Assembly: GCF_001426405.1 (NCBI RefSeq)
Contig: NZ_LMEP01000022.1
Coordinates: forward strand, 396,066-460,065
Reading direction: 5' to 3'
DNA from: Streptomyces sp. Root1304
GTDB taxonomy: Bacteria; Actinomycetota; Actinomycetes; Streptomycetales; Streptomycetaceae
Length of the DNA: 64,000 nt
Part shown: positions 8,115 to 16,567 of the stretch, one piece after another
Layout: each line of letters begins with the position of its first letter
How positions within the stretch are numbered: the first letter of the stretch is position 1
The notes under the pieces: model-generated
The model's input: the letters and a program-made list of their open reading frames with translations, nothing else
Told to the model about the DNA's origin: nothing
Databases searched by the model: none
Translations under genes and position numbers: made by a program

Positions 8115-10108
8115 CACCGTGCCTTGCCGAGCGAGGGTTCCCCGTGCACGTAGCGGCCGAGCGCCGTGAGGGGGAAGACCTGACGGTAGAGGTGGTAGTT
8201 GATGGAGAAGTCCCAGGGGAAGCCGGTGCCGGTGAAGTACGGCTCGTCCCAGGAACCGTCCTCCCGCTGGGTCTCGGCGAGCCAGGCGACGCCCCGCCGG
8301 ACGGGCTCGGAGTCCCGCTCGCCCGCGGCGAGCAGGGCGATGAGCGCCCAGGCGGTCTGGGAGGCGGTGGAGGCGCCTCGCCCGGTCCACTCCTTCTCGT
8401 GGTACGAGCGGAGGTCCTCGCCCCAGCCGCCGTCCTCGTTCTGTACGGAGCCGAGCCAGCCGACGGCCCGGCGGACCGCCGAGTGGGAGACGGGGAGGCC
8501 GGCCGCGGTGAGCGCGGGGAGCACCGAGCCGGTGCCGTAGACGTAGTTGACGCCCCAGCGGCCGAACCAGGCGCCGTTCGGCTCCTGTTCGGCGAGCAGC
8601 CACTCGATTCCCCTGCGGGTGCGGGGGTCCTGGGCCATTCCCTCGTAGGCGAGCATCTCCACCACGTGGGCGGTGACGTCGGCGGAGGGCGGGTCGATGA
8701 CCTCGCCGAAGTCGCAGAAGGGGAGCTTGTTGGGGAGGACGCTGGTGTTGTCGGCGTCGAAGGCGCCCCAGCCGCCGTCCTGCGACTGCATGCCGAGCGT
8801 CCAGCGGGCTCCCCGGTCGACGGCCGCCGACACCCGGGCGGGGTCGGGGTGGTCGACCCGGCGCAGCGCGAGCAGCACCTCGGCGGTGTCGTCGATGTCG
8901 GGGTAGGTGTCGTTGTGGAACTCGAACGCCCAGCCGCCCGGGGGCAGTCCGGGCCGGCGTACCGCCCAGTCCCCGGTCCGGGTGATCTCCTCGTCGAGCA
9001 TCCAGTCGACGGCCTTCACCAGCGCCGGGTGGTCGGGGCGGAGTCCCGCGTCGGCGAGTGCGATGGTGGCGAGGCAGGTGTCCCAGACGGGCGACTGACA
9101 GGCCTCGATCATCCGTGAGCCGTCCTCCCGCCACACGGCGAACCGGTCGAGGGATTCGAGGCCGGCCCGCATGACGGGGTGCCCCAGGTCGTACCCGAGG
9201 AGGTGGAGGGCGATCACGGAGTAGACGGCGGGGGGCTGGATGCCGCCCCAGCAGCCGTCGTTCTCCTGGCGCTCGACGATCCAGCGGGCCGCGAGGTTCA
9301 TCGCGGTCCCGCGCACGGAGCGCGGCGCGAGCCGGTGGTAGACGTGCAGGGCCTTGTCGAGCCGCTGGAAGATCCCGTCCCAGCCGGTGGCGGGGGCGAG
9401 CGGCCGGGGCGGGTTCGGGCGCGCCGGATCGGTGTGCAGCTCGTCGAGGGGGAAGGGCGCGGGGCGTACGGGTCGCTTCGCGGAGACCACGGTGAGCGGC
9501 ACGATGGTCTGCCGGGCCCAGCAGCCGAAGTCGTAGATGTTCAGCGGGAACCACTTGGGCAGGAAGAGCAGTTCCGGGGGCAGCTCGGGCAGGTCGTCCC
9601 AGCGCCACCAGCCGAAGAGGGCGAGCCAGATCCGGGTGAAGACCCGGGCGGCGGCGATCCCTCCCCCGGCGCGGACCCAGGCGGAGGCGCGGGCCATGTG
9701 CGGGGCGTCGGGCAGGTCTCCGGCGAGCCGCAGGGCCACATAGCCCTCGATGGTGGCGGAGAGGTCTCCGGGTCCGCCGTGGAAGGTGGCCCAGGCGCCG
9801 TCCTCGCGCTGCAGGCGGCGGATGTGGAGGGCCGCGGCGCGGGTGGTGTCCGCGTCGAGGATGCCCAGGAACTGGCGGAGCAGGAGGTCCTCGGCGTCCA
9901 TGGTGACGTTGGTCTCCAGGTCGCCCTTCCACCAGCCCTCGGGGTCCTGTCGGGCGAGGAGGTGTTCGACGGCCCGTTCCGTGGCCAGGGCGGCGGCGCC
10001 GTCCAGGTCCGGCGCGGTGGCACCATCAGGTCGGGGCTCGTTCGTCTTGCTGGCCGCGGCTGCCCGGGGGCCCACGGCCCCGGCGCTTCCGTCGGTCGTC
10101 GCTGTCAT
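8114..10108 (-). CDS. shc: Squalene-hopene cyclase
   Basis: A 664-aa class II triterpene cyclase. It has the protonating DIDDTA motif around residues 404-409 and many QW repeats (QDPEGWW, QREDGAW, QSQDGGWGAFD, QNEDGGWGED, QREDGSW) that stabilise the alpha-barrel. It cyclises squalene to hopene/diplopterol at the membrane. The ATG at 10108 follows AAAGGGGAAG, so the in-frame ATG further upstream is rejected. It stands 107 bp downstream of the polyprenyl synthase gene and is coupled to hpnG at its 3' end. Confidence 0.96.
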   Translation of the reverse strand: MTATTDGSAGAVGPRAAAASKTNEPRPDGATAPDLDGAAALATERAVEHLLARQDPEGWWKGDLETNVTMDAEDLLLRQFLGILDADTTRAAALHIRRLQREDGAWATFHGGPGDLSATIEGYVALRLAGDLPDAPHMARASAWVRAGGGIAAARVFTRIWLALFGWWRWDDLPELPPELLFLPKWFPLNIYDFGCWARQTIVPLTVVSAKRPVRPAPFPLDELHTDPARPNPPRPLAPATGWDGIFQRLDKALHVYHRLAPRSVRGTAMNLAARWIVERQENDGCWGGIQPPAVYSVIALHLLGYDLGHPVMRAGLESLDRFAVWREDGSRMIEACQSPVWDTCLATIALADAGLRPDHPALVKAVDWMLDEEITRTGDWAVRRPGLPPGGWAFEFHNDTYPDIDDTAEVLLALRRVDHPDPARVSAAVDRGARWTLGMQSQDGGWGAFDADNTSVLPNKLPFCDFGEVIDPPSADVTAHVVEMLAYEGMAQDPRTRRGIEWLLAEQEPNGAWFGRWGVNYVYGTGSVLPALTAAGLPVSHSAVRRAVGWLGSVQNEDGGWGEDLRSYHEKEWTGRGASTASQTAWALIALLAAGERDSEPVRRGVAWLAETQREDGSWDEPYFTGTGFPWDFSINYHLYRQVFPLTALGRYVHGEPSLGKAR

Positions 10109-10215
10109 GGCTTCCCCTTTGCGCAGTCGGTTTCTTCTGCTTCCACGGGTCTGCCGTCGGCCGGCGCCGGAGGGCACCGGCCGGCGACCGCGAACTCATA
10201 TCAGGGTGATGGTGA

Positions 10216-11283
10216 TCATCTCTTCCGTACGACGACGAAGTCGGCGAGTGCGACGAGCTGGTCCCGCACCCGCGCGGGCATGTCCACCTCGTTCAGGGCC
10301 TCGATCGCGACGGCGTGCTGGCGGCGGGCCTCCTGGGAGGTCCACTCGCGTCCTCCGGCCTCCTCGATGAGGGCCGCGCGGGTGGCGAACTCCTCCTCGG
10401 AGAAGGTGTCGAAGTCATTGGACTTGGCGTCCGCGGCGAGGAGTTCGCCGAGGCGCTCGGAGGCCTCGCCGCCGGCGGCGAGGGCGGCGACGACCGGCAG
10501 GGACTTCTTGCGCTGGCGCAGGTCGCTCCAGGTCTGCTTGCCGGTGGCCTCCGGGTCGCCCCAGATGCCGAGCAGGTCGTCCACGGCCTGGAAGGCGAGG
10601 CCGAGGTGGTAGCCGTACTCCTCCAGCTTGTCGGCGGTGCGGTCGTCGGCGCCGCCGAGGACGGCGCCGATGGAGACGGCGCAGGCGAGCAGGGCGCCCG
10701 TCTTGTTGCCCTCCATCTCCAGGCACTCCTCGACGGTGACCCGCTCGCGGTGCTCGTAGGAGATGTCCTGGGCCTGGCCGTCGATCAGCTTGCGGCTGGC
10801 GGTGGTGAGCCTGCGGGTCGCCCGGCCGGCCTCCACGGTGCCCAGCTCCAGCAGGATCTCGTTGGCGAGCGCGAACAGGGCGTCGCCGACGAGGATGGCC
10901 TGCGCGGGTCCGTGCACCTTCCACACGGTGTCGCGGTGGCGACGCTGCTCGTCGCCGTCCATCAGGTCGTCGTGCAGCAGCGAGAAGTTGTGGACGAGTT
11001 CCACGGCGACGGCGCCGGGGATGCCGACCTCGGGCGCGGCGCCCGCGGCCTCGGCCGACAGCAGGGCGAGCGCGGGGCGGACGGCCTTGCCGCCGTCCCC
11101 GTCCGCGGGGTTGCCCTGCGCGTCGATCCAGCCGAAGTGGTAGGCGGCCACGGTGTCCATGGGCGGCGCGAGGCGGTCGACGGCCGCCCGCAGTACGGGG
11201 GTGGACAGGGTCCGCCCCCGCTCCAGCAGTGCGGACACGTCCGCGGTGTCGACGGCCGGATTACCCGGCGGCACAGTCGGCAC
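10216..11283 (-). CDS. Polyprenyl diphosphate synthase of the hopanoid operon
   Basis: A trans-isoprenyl diphosphate synthase with both Asp-rich motifs, DDLMD (after HNFSLLH) and DDLLGIWGD, which bind magnesium and the allylic diphosphate. In this operon it should supply farnesyl diphosphate for squalene, although a C20 product cannot be excluded. I chose GTG at 11283 (355 aa) because AGAGGAGAG lies 3-10 nt upstream. An ATG at 11316 that overlaps the hpnE stop (ATGA) would add 11 residues and is a real alternative, so coupling to hpnE is possible. Confidence 0.9.
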   Translation of the reverse strand: MPTVPPGNPAVDTADVSALLERGRTLSTPVLRAAVDRLAPPMDTVAAYHFGWIDAQGNPADGDGGKAVRPALALLSAEAAGAAPEVGIPGAVAVELVHNFSLLHDDLMDGDEQRRHRDTVWKVHGPAQAILVGDALFALANEILLELGTVEAGRATRRLTTASRKLIDGQAQDISYEHRERVTVEECLEMEGNKTGALLACAVSIGAVLGGADDRTADKLEEYGYHLGLAFQAVDDLLGIWGDPEATGKQTWSDLRQRKKSLPVVAALAAGGEASERLGELLAADAKSNDFDTFSEEEFATRAALIEEAGGREWTSQEARRQHAVAIEALNEVDMPARVRDQLVALADFVVVRKR

Positions 11284-11312
11284 GGTCTCTCCTCTTGTTC
11301 CGGTACTCACAC

Positions 11313-12755
11313 TCATGCCGCCTCCTGCAGCGGATGGTCATGGCGGCGGCCGAGGGCGGAGAGCGCGGCGCCCGCGGCGCTGAAGCCGCTGCGCACCGCC
11401 CCCTCCATGGTCGCGGGCCAGCCGGTGGCGGTCCAGGCCCCGGCCAGGTACAGCCCGGGCGCCCGGGTACGGGCGCCGGGGCGGAGCCTGCCGACGCCCG
11501 GGGTCGGGGCGAACGTGGCCGTCCGCTCCCTGGTGACGAAGAAGTCGCGGATGCCCGCTCCCCGGGCGGCGGGCAGCAGCCGCTCCAGCTCGGGGAGGTA
11601 CTTCGCGCGCAGGGCGGCGACGGGTACGTCGATCTCGTCCTCGGCGGCCGACTGGGAGACGGCGAGGTACTGGCCGCCGCCGGTGAGCCCGGAGGAGTCG
11701 GTGCGGTCGAAGACCCACTGCACGGGCGAGCCGAGCGCGGTGAAGAAGGGGCGCTTCAGCACCTTGCGGTCGTAGACGACGTGGAGGTTGAGGATGGGGG
11801 CGTTGGCGATGTCGAGCAGCCGGTCGGGGTCGTCGAGGGCGCCCTCGGGCAGCAGGCCGTGGGTCTCCTGCTGCGGTACGGCGAGGACGACGACGTCCGC
11901 CTCCAGGGTCTCGCCGGGTACGTCGACGGCCCAACGCCCGTCGCCGGTACGCGAGATCCGTTCGGCCTTGGTCCGGAGCGCGGTGCGGACGCCGAGCGCG
12001 TCGAGTTCCTTCGCCGCCCGGGTGTCGTGGAGTTCACCGAGCGGGACGTGGGCCCAGCCGATGTCGGCGGCGCCGGGCTCGGAGAGCAGACCGGTCTTGA
12101 AGACCATCGCGGCGAGCCCCATGGAGGCCTGCGGGGCGGGGGCGTTGAGGGTGGGGATGCCGACGAGGTCCCACAGCGCCTCGACGGTCCGCGGGGACTG
12201 CCCGTGCCGGCCGAGCCAGGTGGCGAAGTCGATGCCGTCGAGCGCCGGATCGGCGGGGTCGAGCTTCTTCAGGGCGAGCGCGGCCCGGCCGACGGAGGCC
12301 CGCTCGGCGAGCGAGAGATGGGGGTACGTGGCGAGGCTGCGCGCGAGGTGCAGCGGTACGGGGAGGGCGTCGCGGCGGATCCGGCCGAGGCGCGGGCCGC
12401 GCGGGTGGGCGACGTCGAGCACGGGCACGTCGAGGCGGTCCTGGAGCGGGGCGAGCCGGGCTCCGTCGATCCGGTCGAGGAACCAGCGGTAGGCGGTGCA
12501 GCAGCGCAGGTAGACGTGCTGGCCGTTGTCGACGGTGAGGTCGCCGCGGCGGAAGGAGAACGCCAGGCCGCCGAGCCGGGGCCGGCCTTCGAGGAGGGTG
12601 ACGTGGAGGCCGCTCTCGGCGAGCTGGAGCGCGGCGGTGACCCCGGCGAGCCCGCCGCCGACGACGACGGCGCGGGGCCGCCGGCCGCCGCCGGTCGGGG
12701 CGCCGGAGCCGGGAGCGTCCGGCGAGGCGTGCCGCTCGGTTCCTTCGTGGGTCAC
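11313..12755 (-). CDS. hpnE: Squalene-forming FAD oxidoreductase HpnE
   Basis: A 480-aa phytoene-desaturase-like flavoprotein. The N-terminal dinucleotide motif VVVGGGLAGVTAALQL lies near residues 30-45, followed by LLEGRPRLGGLAFSF; the C-terminal FAD segment is LYLAGAWTATGWPATMEGAVRSG. HpnE reduces hydroxysqualene to squalene. The GTG start at 12755 has GGAGGCAGC directly upstream and overlaps the TGA of a 34-aa ORF (GTGA). The open frame extending further upstream lacks a plausible start. Confidence 0.92.
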   Translation of the reverse strand: MTHEGTERHASPDAPGSGAPTGGGRRPRAVVVGGGLAGVTAALQLAESGLHVTLLEGRPRLGGLAFSFRRGDLTVDNGQHVYLRCCTAYRWFLDRIDGARLAPLQDRLDVPVLDVAHPRGPRLGRIRRDALPVPLHLARSLATYPHLSLAERASVGRAALALKKLDPADPALDGIDFATWLGRHGQSPRTVEALWDLVGIPTLNAPAPQASMGLAAMVFKTGLLSEPGAADIGWAHVPLGELHDTRAAKELDALGVRTALRTKAERISRTGDGRWAVDVPGETLEADVVVLAVPQQETHGLLPEGALDDPDRLLDIANAPILNLHVVYDRKVLKRPFFTALGSPVQWVFDRTDSSGLTGGGQYLAVSQSAAEDEIDVPVAALRAKYLPELERLLPAARGAGIRDFFVTRERTATFAPTPGVGRLRPGARTRAPGLYLAGAWTATGWPATMEGAVRSGFSAAGAALSALGRRHDHPLQEAA

Positions 12756-12856
12756 GCTGCCTCCGTTCGGTTCGTCGTGGGCGGGTGGGGCACCTCGGTC
12801 AGGGACGCCGTGGCGGCGCCCGGGGTTGCCCCGCGGCCGGGGGCGTACGGGCGCAT
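12752..12856 (-). CDS. 34-aa ORF coupled between hpnD and hpnE
   Basis: An ATG that overlaps the hpnD stop (TGATG) opens a 35-codon frame beginning MRPYAPGRGATPG, continuing with ASLTEVPHPP and ending TEAA. Its TGA overlaps the hpnE GTG (GTGA). The gene therefore fills the hpnD-hpnE gap exactly and could pass ribosomes from one to the next. The ASLTE segment reminds me of the small DUF6380 proteins of Streptomyces hopanoid clusters (memory, not verified). No transmembrane helix or Cys. It may be a real micropolypeptide or just a coupling device. Confidence 0.55.
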   Translation of the reverse strand: MRPYAPGRGATPGAATASLTEVPHPPTTNRTEAA

Positions 12857-13806
12857 CAGACACGCCTCCTGACGGCGCGCCGGGCGATGTGGCGGGTGTC
12901 GAGGCCGGAGAGCCCGCGCACCGCCACGTAGGCCTTCTCGCGTCCGGGCAGCGAGACGCGGCCGCGGAGCACGGCCTCGGGGTCGCGCTCGATCCGGTCG
13001 AGGAGGCGCCGGTAGATCCCGGCCATGGCGGCGACGCAGGCGCCGCTGCGCCGGTCGAGCATGGGCAGGAGTCCGTAGCCCTCGGCGAACAGGGCGCGGG
13101 CGCGCCGGACTTCGAAGTGGACGAGGCCGGCGAAGTCGGCGCCGGCGGGCGGGGTGTCGCTGTCGAAGCCGTCACCGCAGCCGAACTTGGCGAGGTCGTC
13201 GGAGGGCAGGTAGGTGCGCCCGTTCCCGGCGTCCTCGCGTACGTCCCTGAGGATGTTGGTGAGTTGGAGCGCGAGGCCCAGGGTGTCGGCGTACTCGGCG
13301 GCGCGCTCGGCGCCCTGGGCGCCGGGCTGGGTGCCGAAGACGCCGAGGGAGAGCCGGCCGATGGCTCCGGCGACGCAGCGGCAGTAGACCTTGAGGTCGT
13401 CCCAGGTCTCGTAGGTCGCGCCGTGCACGTCCATGAGGACGCCGTCGATGAGTTCGTCGAGGCCGCCGAGCGGGATCGGGAAACGGCGGGCCGAGTCGGC
13501 CAGGGCGACGGCGACGGGGTCGGTGTCGTCCTCGTCGATCTCGTCGGCCCGGACGCGGTCGAGCAGGGCGCGGGTGGCCTCCAGGCGCTCCTGCTTGGCC
13601 TCGGGCGGGAGCGTGCCGTCGCCGATGTCGTCGACGCGCCGGGAGAAGGCGTACAGCGCGGACATCGCCTGCCGCTTCTCGGTCGGCAGCAGCCGGATTC
13701 CGTAGGCGAAGTTCCGCGCCTGCTGTCCGGTGACCGCCTCGCAGTAGCTGTAGGCGGCCTGTACGGGTGCGGACGGCTGGGGCTGTGCCTCCACGGTCGC
13801 GCTCAC
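12856..13806 (-). CDS. hpnD: Presqualene diphosphate synthase HpnD
   Basis: A 316-aa squalene/phytoene synthase-family enzyme. The first Asp-rich motif RRVDDIGDG is near residue 56 and the second, NILRDVREDAGNGRTYLP, near residue 175; the YCRCVAGAIG segment lies between them. HpnD condenses two farnesyl diphosphates to presqualene diphosphate. The start is the GTG that overlaps the hpnC stop (GTGA), and the stop overlaps the ATG of the 34-aa ORF. The larger open frame upstream is the shadow of hpnC. Confidence 0.93.
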   Translation of the reverse strand: MSATVEAQPQPSAPVQAAYSYCEAVTGQQARNFAYGIRLLPTEKRQAMSALYAFSRRVDDIGDGTLPPEAKQERLEATRALLDRVRADEIDEDDTDPVAVALADSARRFPIPLGGLDELIDGVLMDVHGATYETWDDLKVYCRCVAGAIGRLSLGVFGTQPGAQGAERAAEYADTLGLALQLTNILRDVREDAGNGRTYLPSDDLAKFGCGDGFDSDTPPAGADFAGLVHFEVRRARALFAEGYGLLPMLDRRSGACVAAMAGIYRRLLDRIERDPEAVLRGRVSLPGREKAYVAVRGLSGLDTRHIARRAVRRRV

Positions 13807-14714
13807 CCCTCTTTCCGCGCCCGGAGCAGAACCGCTCCCGCCTGGCGCATCAGGCTCGGCTTGGTGGCCTTCGGTGGCCCGGTCAGCACGTCGAATCCGG
13901 CGTCGGTGATCGCGTCGAGCGCGGCGAGGCCCCCTGCGGTGAATCCGGCGAGGAGGAGCCGCAGCCGGCCGTGGACGCTGCTGACGAGGGGGGCGCCCGC
14001 GTCGAGCAGGGCGCGGGCCCGCTCGGCCTCGAAGGCGATCAGGGCGCGCACGGAGGCACCGGCGGTGGGCCGGGCGAGGTCGCTCTCGGTGACGTGGAAG
14101 CGCTTGAGGTCCTCGGCGGGGAGGTAGATCCGGTCCCGGGCGAGGTCCTCGGCGACGTCCTGGAGGTGCTCGACGATCTGCAGGGCGGTGCAGATCTCGT
14201 CGGAGCGCCTGATCCGTTCGGGGGTGTCGGTGCCGGTGATCCCGAGGACGAGCCGGCCGACGGGGTTGGCCGAGAGCTCGCAGTACGCGAGGAGGTCGTC
14301 GTAGGTCTCGTAGCGGCCGACCTGCTGGTCCTGGCGGTTGGCGGCGACGAGGCCGAGGAAGGGCTCGGGGGTGAGCCCGCAGCGCCGGACCGTCGGCTGG
14401 AGGCCGCGCAGCAGGGGGTGCCGGGGGGTGCCGTCGAAGACGCGGCGGAGGTCGGTCTCGAAGGCGTCGAGGAAGGCGAGGCGGTCGCGGGCGGTCTCGG
14501 GGGCGAGGCCGAGGTGGCGGGCGTCGGCGCCGCCGGGGGCGAGGTCGCCGTCGCCGATGTCGTCGACGAGGCGGGCGAAGCCGTAGACGGCCATGAGGTC
14601 GTCGCGCCAGGCCCGGGGCAGGAAGAAGGGGGCCACGGGGAAGTTCTCGTCCGCGGCCTTGCCGAGTGTGGCGCGCGAGGCGGCGTCGGTGCGCGCCTGG
14701 CTGGTATCCGTCAC
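13803..14714 (-). CDS. hpnC: Hydroxysqualene synthase HpnC
   Basis: A 303-aa member of the squalene/phytoene synthase family, with motif I FARLVDDIGD at residues 47-55 and motif II EHLQDVAEDLARDRIYLP. HpnC turns presqualene diphosphate into hydroxysqualene. The GTG start lacks a clear Shine-Dalgarno sequence but overlaps the stop of a 20-aa upstream ORF (GTGA), suggesting that its translation depends on that ORF. It is the first large gene of the hopanoid operon. Confidence 0.92.
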   Translation of the reverse strand: MTDTSQARTDAASRATLGKAADENFPVAPFFLPRAWRDDLMAVYGFARLVDDIGDGDLAPGGADARHLGLAPETARDRLAFLDAFETDLRRVFDGTPRHPLLRGLQPTVRRCGLTPEPFLGLVAANRQDQQVGRYETYDDLLAYCELSANPVGRLVLGITGTDTPERIRRSDEICTALQIVEHLQDVAEDLARDRIYLPAEDLKRFHVTESDLARPTAGASVRALIAFEAERARALLDAGAPLVSSVHGRLRLLLAGFTAGGLAALDAITDAGFDVLTGPPKATKPSLMRQAGAVLLRARKEG

Positions 14715-14773
14715 AGGTCACTGCCCGACGGAGGGACGGCGACACCCTCGTGGAGCTGGAGATTCTGCGTCAT
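14711..14773 (-). CDS. 20-aa upstream ORF coupled to hpnC
   Basis: The ATG at 14773, with GGGAG 12 nt upstream, opens the peptide MTQNLQLHEGVAVPPSGSDL, whose TGA overlaps the hpnC GTG start. hpnC itself has no obvious ribosome site, so the small ORF may deliver ribosomes to it. A -10-like TAGAAC lies at 14795-14790, giving a very short leader. It could be a leader peptide, a true micropolypeptide, or chance. Confidence 0.45.
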   Translation of the reverse strand: MTQNLQLHEGVAVPPSGSDL

Positions 14774-15027
14774 GGCCGTCACGTCTCCCGTTCTACACTG
14801 CCGATCCAATCCATCCTATTTCGGACACGCCGCCGACCCCTGCCCGTAGAGCCGCCGCCCGGAGGCCCGATGGCCGCGGGGTATCGCCCTACTTGCCGCG
14901 AAACAGACCGCTCCAGCTTACGTTGTACGACGACCGTCGCCGTTCCGGGGTGCCGGGCGCTCCGGCCCTCACCCGAACGAGTCGTCAACCCGGCGCCCCC
15001 GCAAGGGAGTTCGGCCCCGAGCGGGGC
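14774..15027. other. Promoter region of the hopanoid operon
   Basis: 254 bp between the TetR gene stop and the hopanoid leader ORF. On the minus strand TAGAAC (14795-14790) is a reasonable -10 box; I cannot assign a -35 with confidence. The stretch 14880-14950 is relatively AT-rich. No gene seen. Confidence 0.4.
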
Positions 15028-15672
15028 TCAGGGGGTGCGGGTTCCGGAGACGACCATGGCGAGGGTGGTCTCGACGACGGCGTTCCTGCGCTGGGCCGGA
15101 AGGCGGCGAAGAGGCCCGTCGAGCAGGAGAAGTGACAGTCCGTGAACGGCCGACCACGCTGCGGCACCACCGGCGGCGCGGACGCCGGGCCGGGGGGTTC
15201 CGACGAGGGCTTCGAGGGTCTCCCGGAGCAGGGTGAAGGCGCGGATCTCGGGCTCGGGCGCCTGCCGTCCGGCCGGTTCCGGGCGGTCCGCCCCGGCCGG
15301 CCGGGGGACACAGAACGCGGCCCGGTAGAGGCCGGGGTGTTCCACGGCGAAGCCGACGTATCCCCGGCAGAGGGCGGCGAGCCGCCGCTCGGCCGCGAGG
15401 GCGGGGTCGTCGGCGCCGGGCTCGCGGGCCGCGGCCCGCTCCATGGCGTCGGCGAGGAGCCGCTGGGCGTGGGCCTTGACCGTACGGAGGAGTTCGCCGC
15501 GCCCCTCGAAGTGCCGGTAGGCGGCGGTGGGCGAGACGCCGACCCGGCGGGCCGCCTCCCGGAGGACGACCCGCTCGGGTCCGCCCTCGGTCGCGAGGTC
15601 GACGGCGGCGCAGATCAGCGCGTTGCGCAGGTCGCCGTGGTGGTAGGTCTTTCCCCCCGAGATCGCTGGCAT
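15028..15672 (-). CDS. TetR/AcrR-family regulator
   Basis: A 214-aa repressor. The N-terminal HTH (about residues 8-57) includes YHHGDLRNALICAAVDLATEGG and VGVSPTAAYRHFEGRGELL. The C-terminal ligand domain contains the segment AAAWSAVHGLSLLLLDGPL, typical of the WHG-type C-terminal group. The ATG at 15672 has AGGATG upstream; an earlier in-frame ATG at 15705 is less likely. It lies upstream of the hopanoid operon on the same strand. A link to that operon is possible but rests only on position. Confidence 0.88.
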   Translation of the reverse strand: MPAISGGKTYHHGDLRNALICAAVDLATEGGPERVVLREAARRVGVSPTAAYRHFEGRGELLRTVKAHAQRLLADAMERAAAREPGADDPALAAERRLAALCRGYVGFAVEHPGLYRAAFCVPRPAGADRPEPAGRQAPEPEIRAFTLLRETLEALVGTPRPGVRAAGGAAAWSAVHGLSLLLLDGPLRRLPAQRRNAVVETTLAMVVSGTRTP

Positions 15673-15740
15673 GGGCTCATCCTGCCCGATGTTGACCGCA
15701 TGCACATTCCAGGCGGGGCATGACGCGCGAAAATCGGAAG

Positions 15741-15766
15741 CGCCCCCACCGGAAGAGGTGGGGGCG
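15741..15766 (-). terminator. Terminator of the CDP-alcohol/ABC operon
   Basis: CGCCCCCACC, a 6-nt loop and GGTGGGGGCG form a 10-bp perfect GC-rich hairpin, 16 bp after the stop of the ABC ATPase gene. It separates that operon from the TetR gene. Confidence 0.8.
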
Positions 15767-15781
15767 GCTCGGGGAGCGAGG

Positions 15782-16567
15782 TCAGCGGGCGGTCTCCCGC
15801 TCGTACGCCTTGAGCACCTCGTCCGTGGGACCGTCCATGAGGAGCTGGCCCTTCTCCAGCCAGAGCACCCGGTCGCAGGTGTCCCGGATGGACTTGTTGC
15901 TGTGGCTCACCAGGAAGACCGTGCCGGCCTCCTTGCGGAGCTCCCTGATGCGCTCCTCGGAGCGGATCTGGAACTTGCGGTCACCGGTCGCCAGCGCCTC
16001 GTCGATGAGGAGGACGTCGTGGTTCTTGGCGGCCGCGATGGCGAAGCGGAGCCGGGCGCCCATGCCGGAGGAGTACGTCCGCATCGGCAGGCTGATGAAG
16101 TCGCCCTTCTCGTTGATGCCGGAGAAGTCGACGATCCCCTCGTACCGCGAGCGCACCTCCTCGCGGCTCATGCCCATGGCGAGGCCGCCGAGGATCACGT
16201 TGCGCTCGCCGGTGAGGTCGTTCATGAGGGCCGCGTTGACGCCGAGCAGCGAGGGCTGGCCGTCGGTGTAGACCTTGCCGCTCTCGGTGGGCAGGAGTCC
16301 CGCGACGGCGCGGAGCAGCGTGGACTTGCCGGAGCCGTTGGAGCCGATGAGGCCGATGGCCTCGCCCCGGTAGGCGGTGAAGGTGACACCGCGCACCGCG
16401 TGCACCTTGCGGACGCCCCGGCTGACCTCGGCCTTGCCGCGGCCGACGATGCGGCTGAGCGCCGCCGTGGCGCTGCCCTTGCCGCCGCCACCGGCGTTGA
16501 CCCGGTAGACGATGTGGACGTCGTCGCAGATGACGGTGGGAACGTTGGACCGGTTGGTGTCAGCCAC
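15782..16567 (-). CDS. ABC transporter ATPase, polysaccharide/teichoic-acid export type
   Basis: A 261-aa ATPase with Walker A GLIGSNGSGKST near residue 74, the signature-region YSSGMGARLRFAIA, Walker B VLLIDEALATGD and the H-loop VSHSNKSI. The degenerate signature and the TAGH/Wzt-like segment NAALMNDLTGERNV are typical of ABC-2 exporters of teichoic acids and O-antigen-like polymers. The C-terminal substrate-binding domain of Wzt proteins is absent. The GTG start overlaps the permease stop by 8 bp. It is the last gene of the operon. Confidence 0.9.
   Translation of the reverse strand: MADTNRSNVPTVICDDVHIVYRVNAGGGGKGSATAALSRIVGRGKAEVSRGVRKVHAVRGVTFTAYRGEAIGLIGSNGSGKSTLLRAVAGLLPTESGKVYTDGQPSLLGVNAALMNDLTGERNVILGGLAMGMSREEVRSRYEGIVDFSGINEKGDFISLPMRTYSSGMGARLRFAIAAAKNHDVLLIDEALATGDRKFQIRSEERIRELRKEAGTVFLVSHSNKSIRDTCDRVLWLEKGQLLMDGPTDEVLKAYERETAR

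Noticed and set aside
7443..9932. 829-codon frame joining hpnG to sequence antiphase with shc
   Set aside because: Only the last 223 codons are hpnG; the rest is the out-of-frame shadow of the cyclase, rich in Arg/Pro.
10030..10199. Short minus-strand frame from ATG 10199 overlapping the shc start
   Set aside because: Very basic, no ribosome site, different frame from shc and running into it; no coupling geometry like that of the hpnD-hpnE small ORF.
15028..15672. TetR protein as dedicated repressor of the hopanoid operon
   Set aside because: Only position supports this; I could not find a clear shared palindrome in the hopanoid promoter region.
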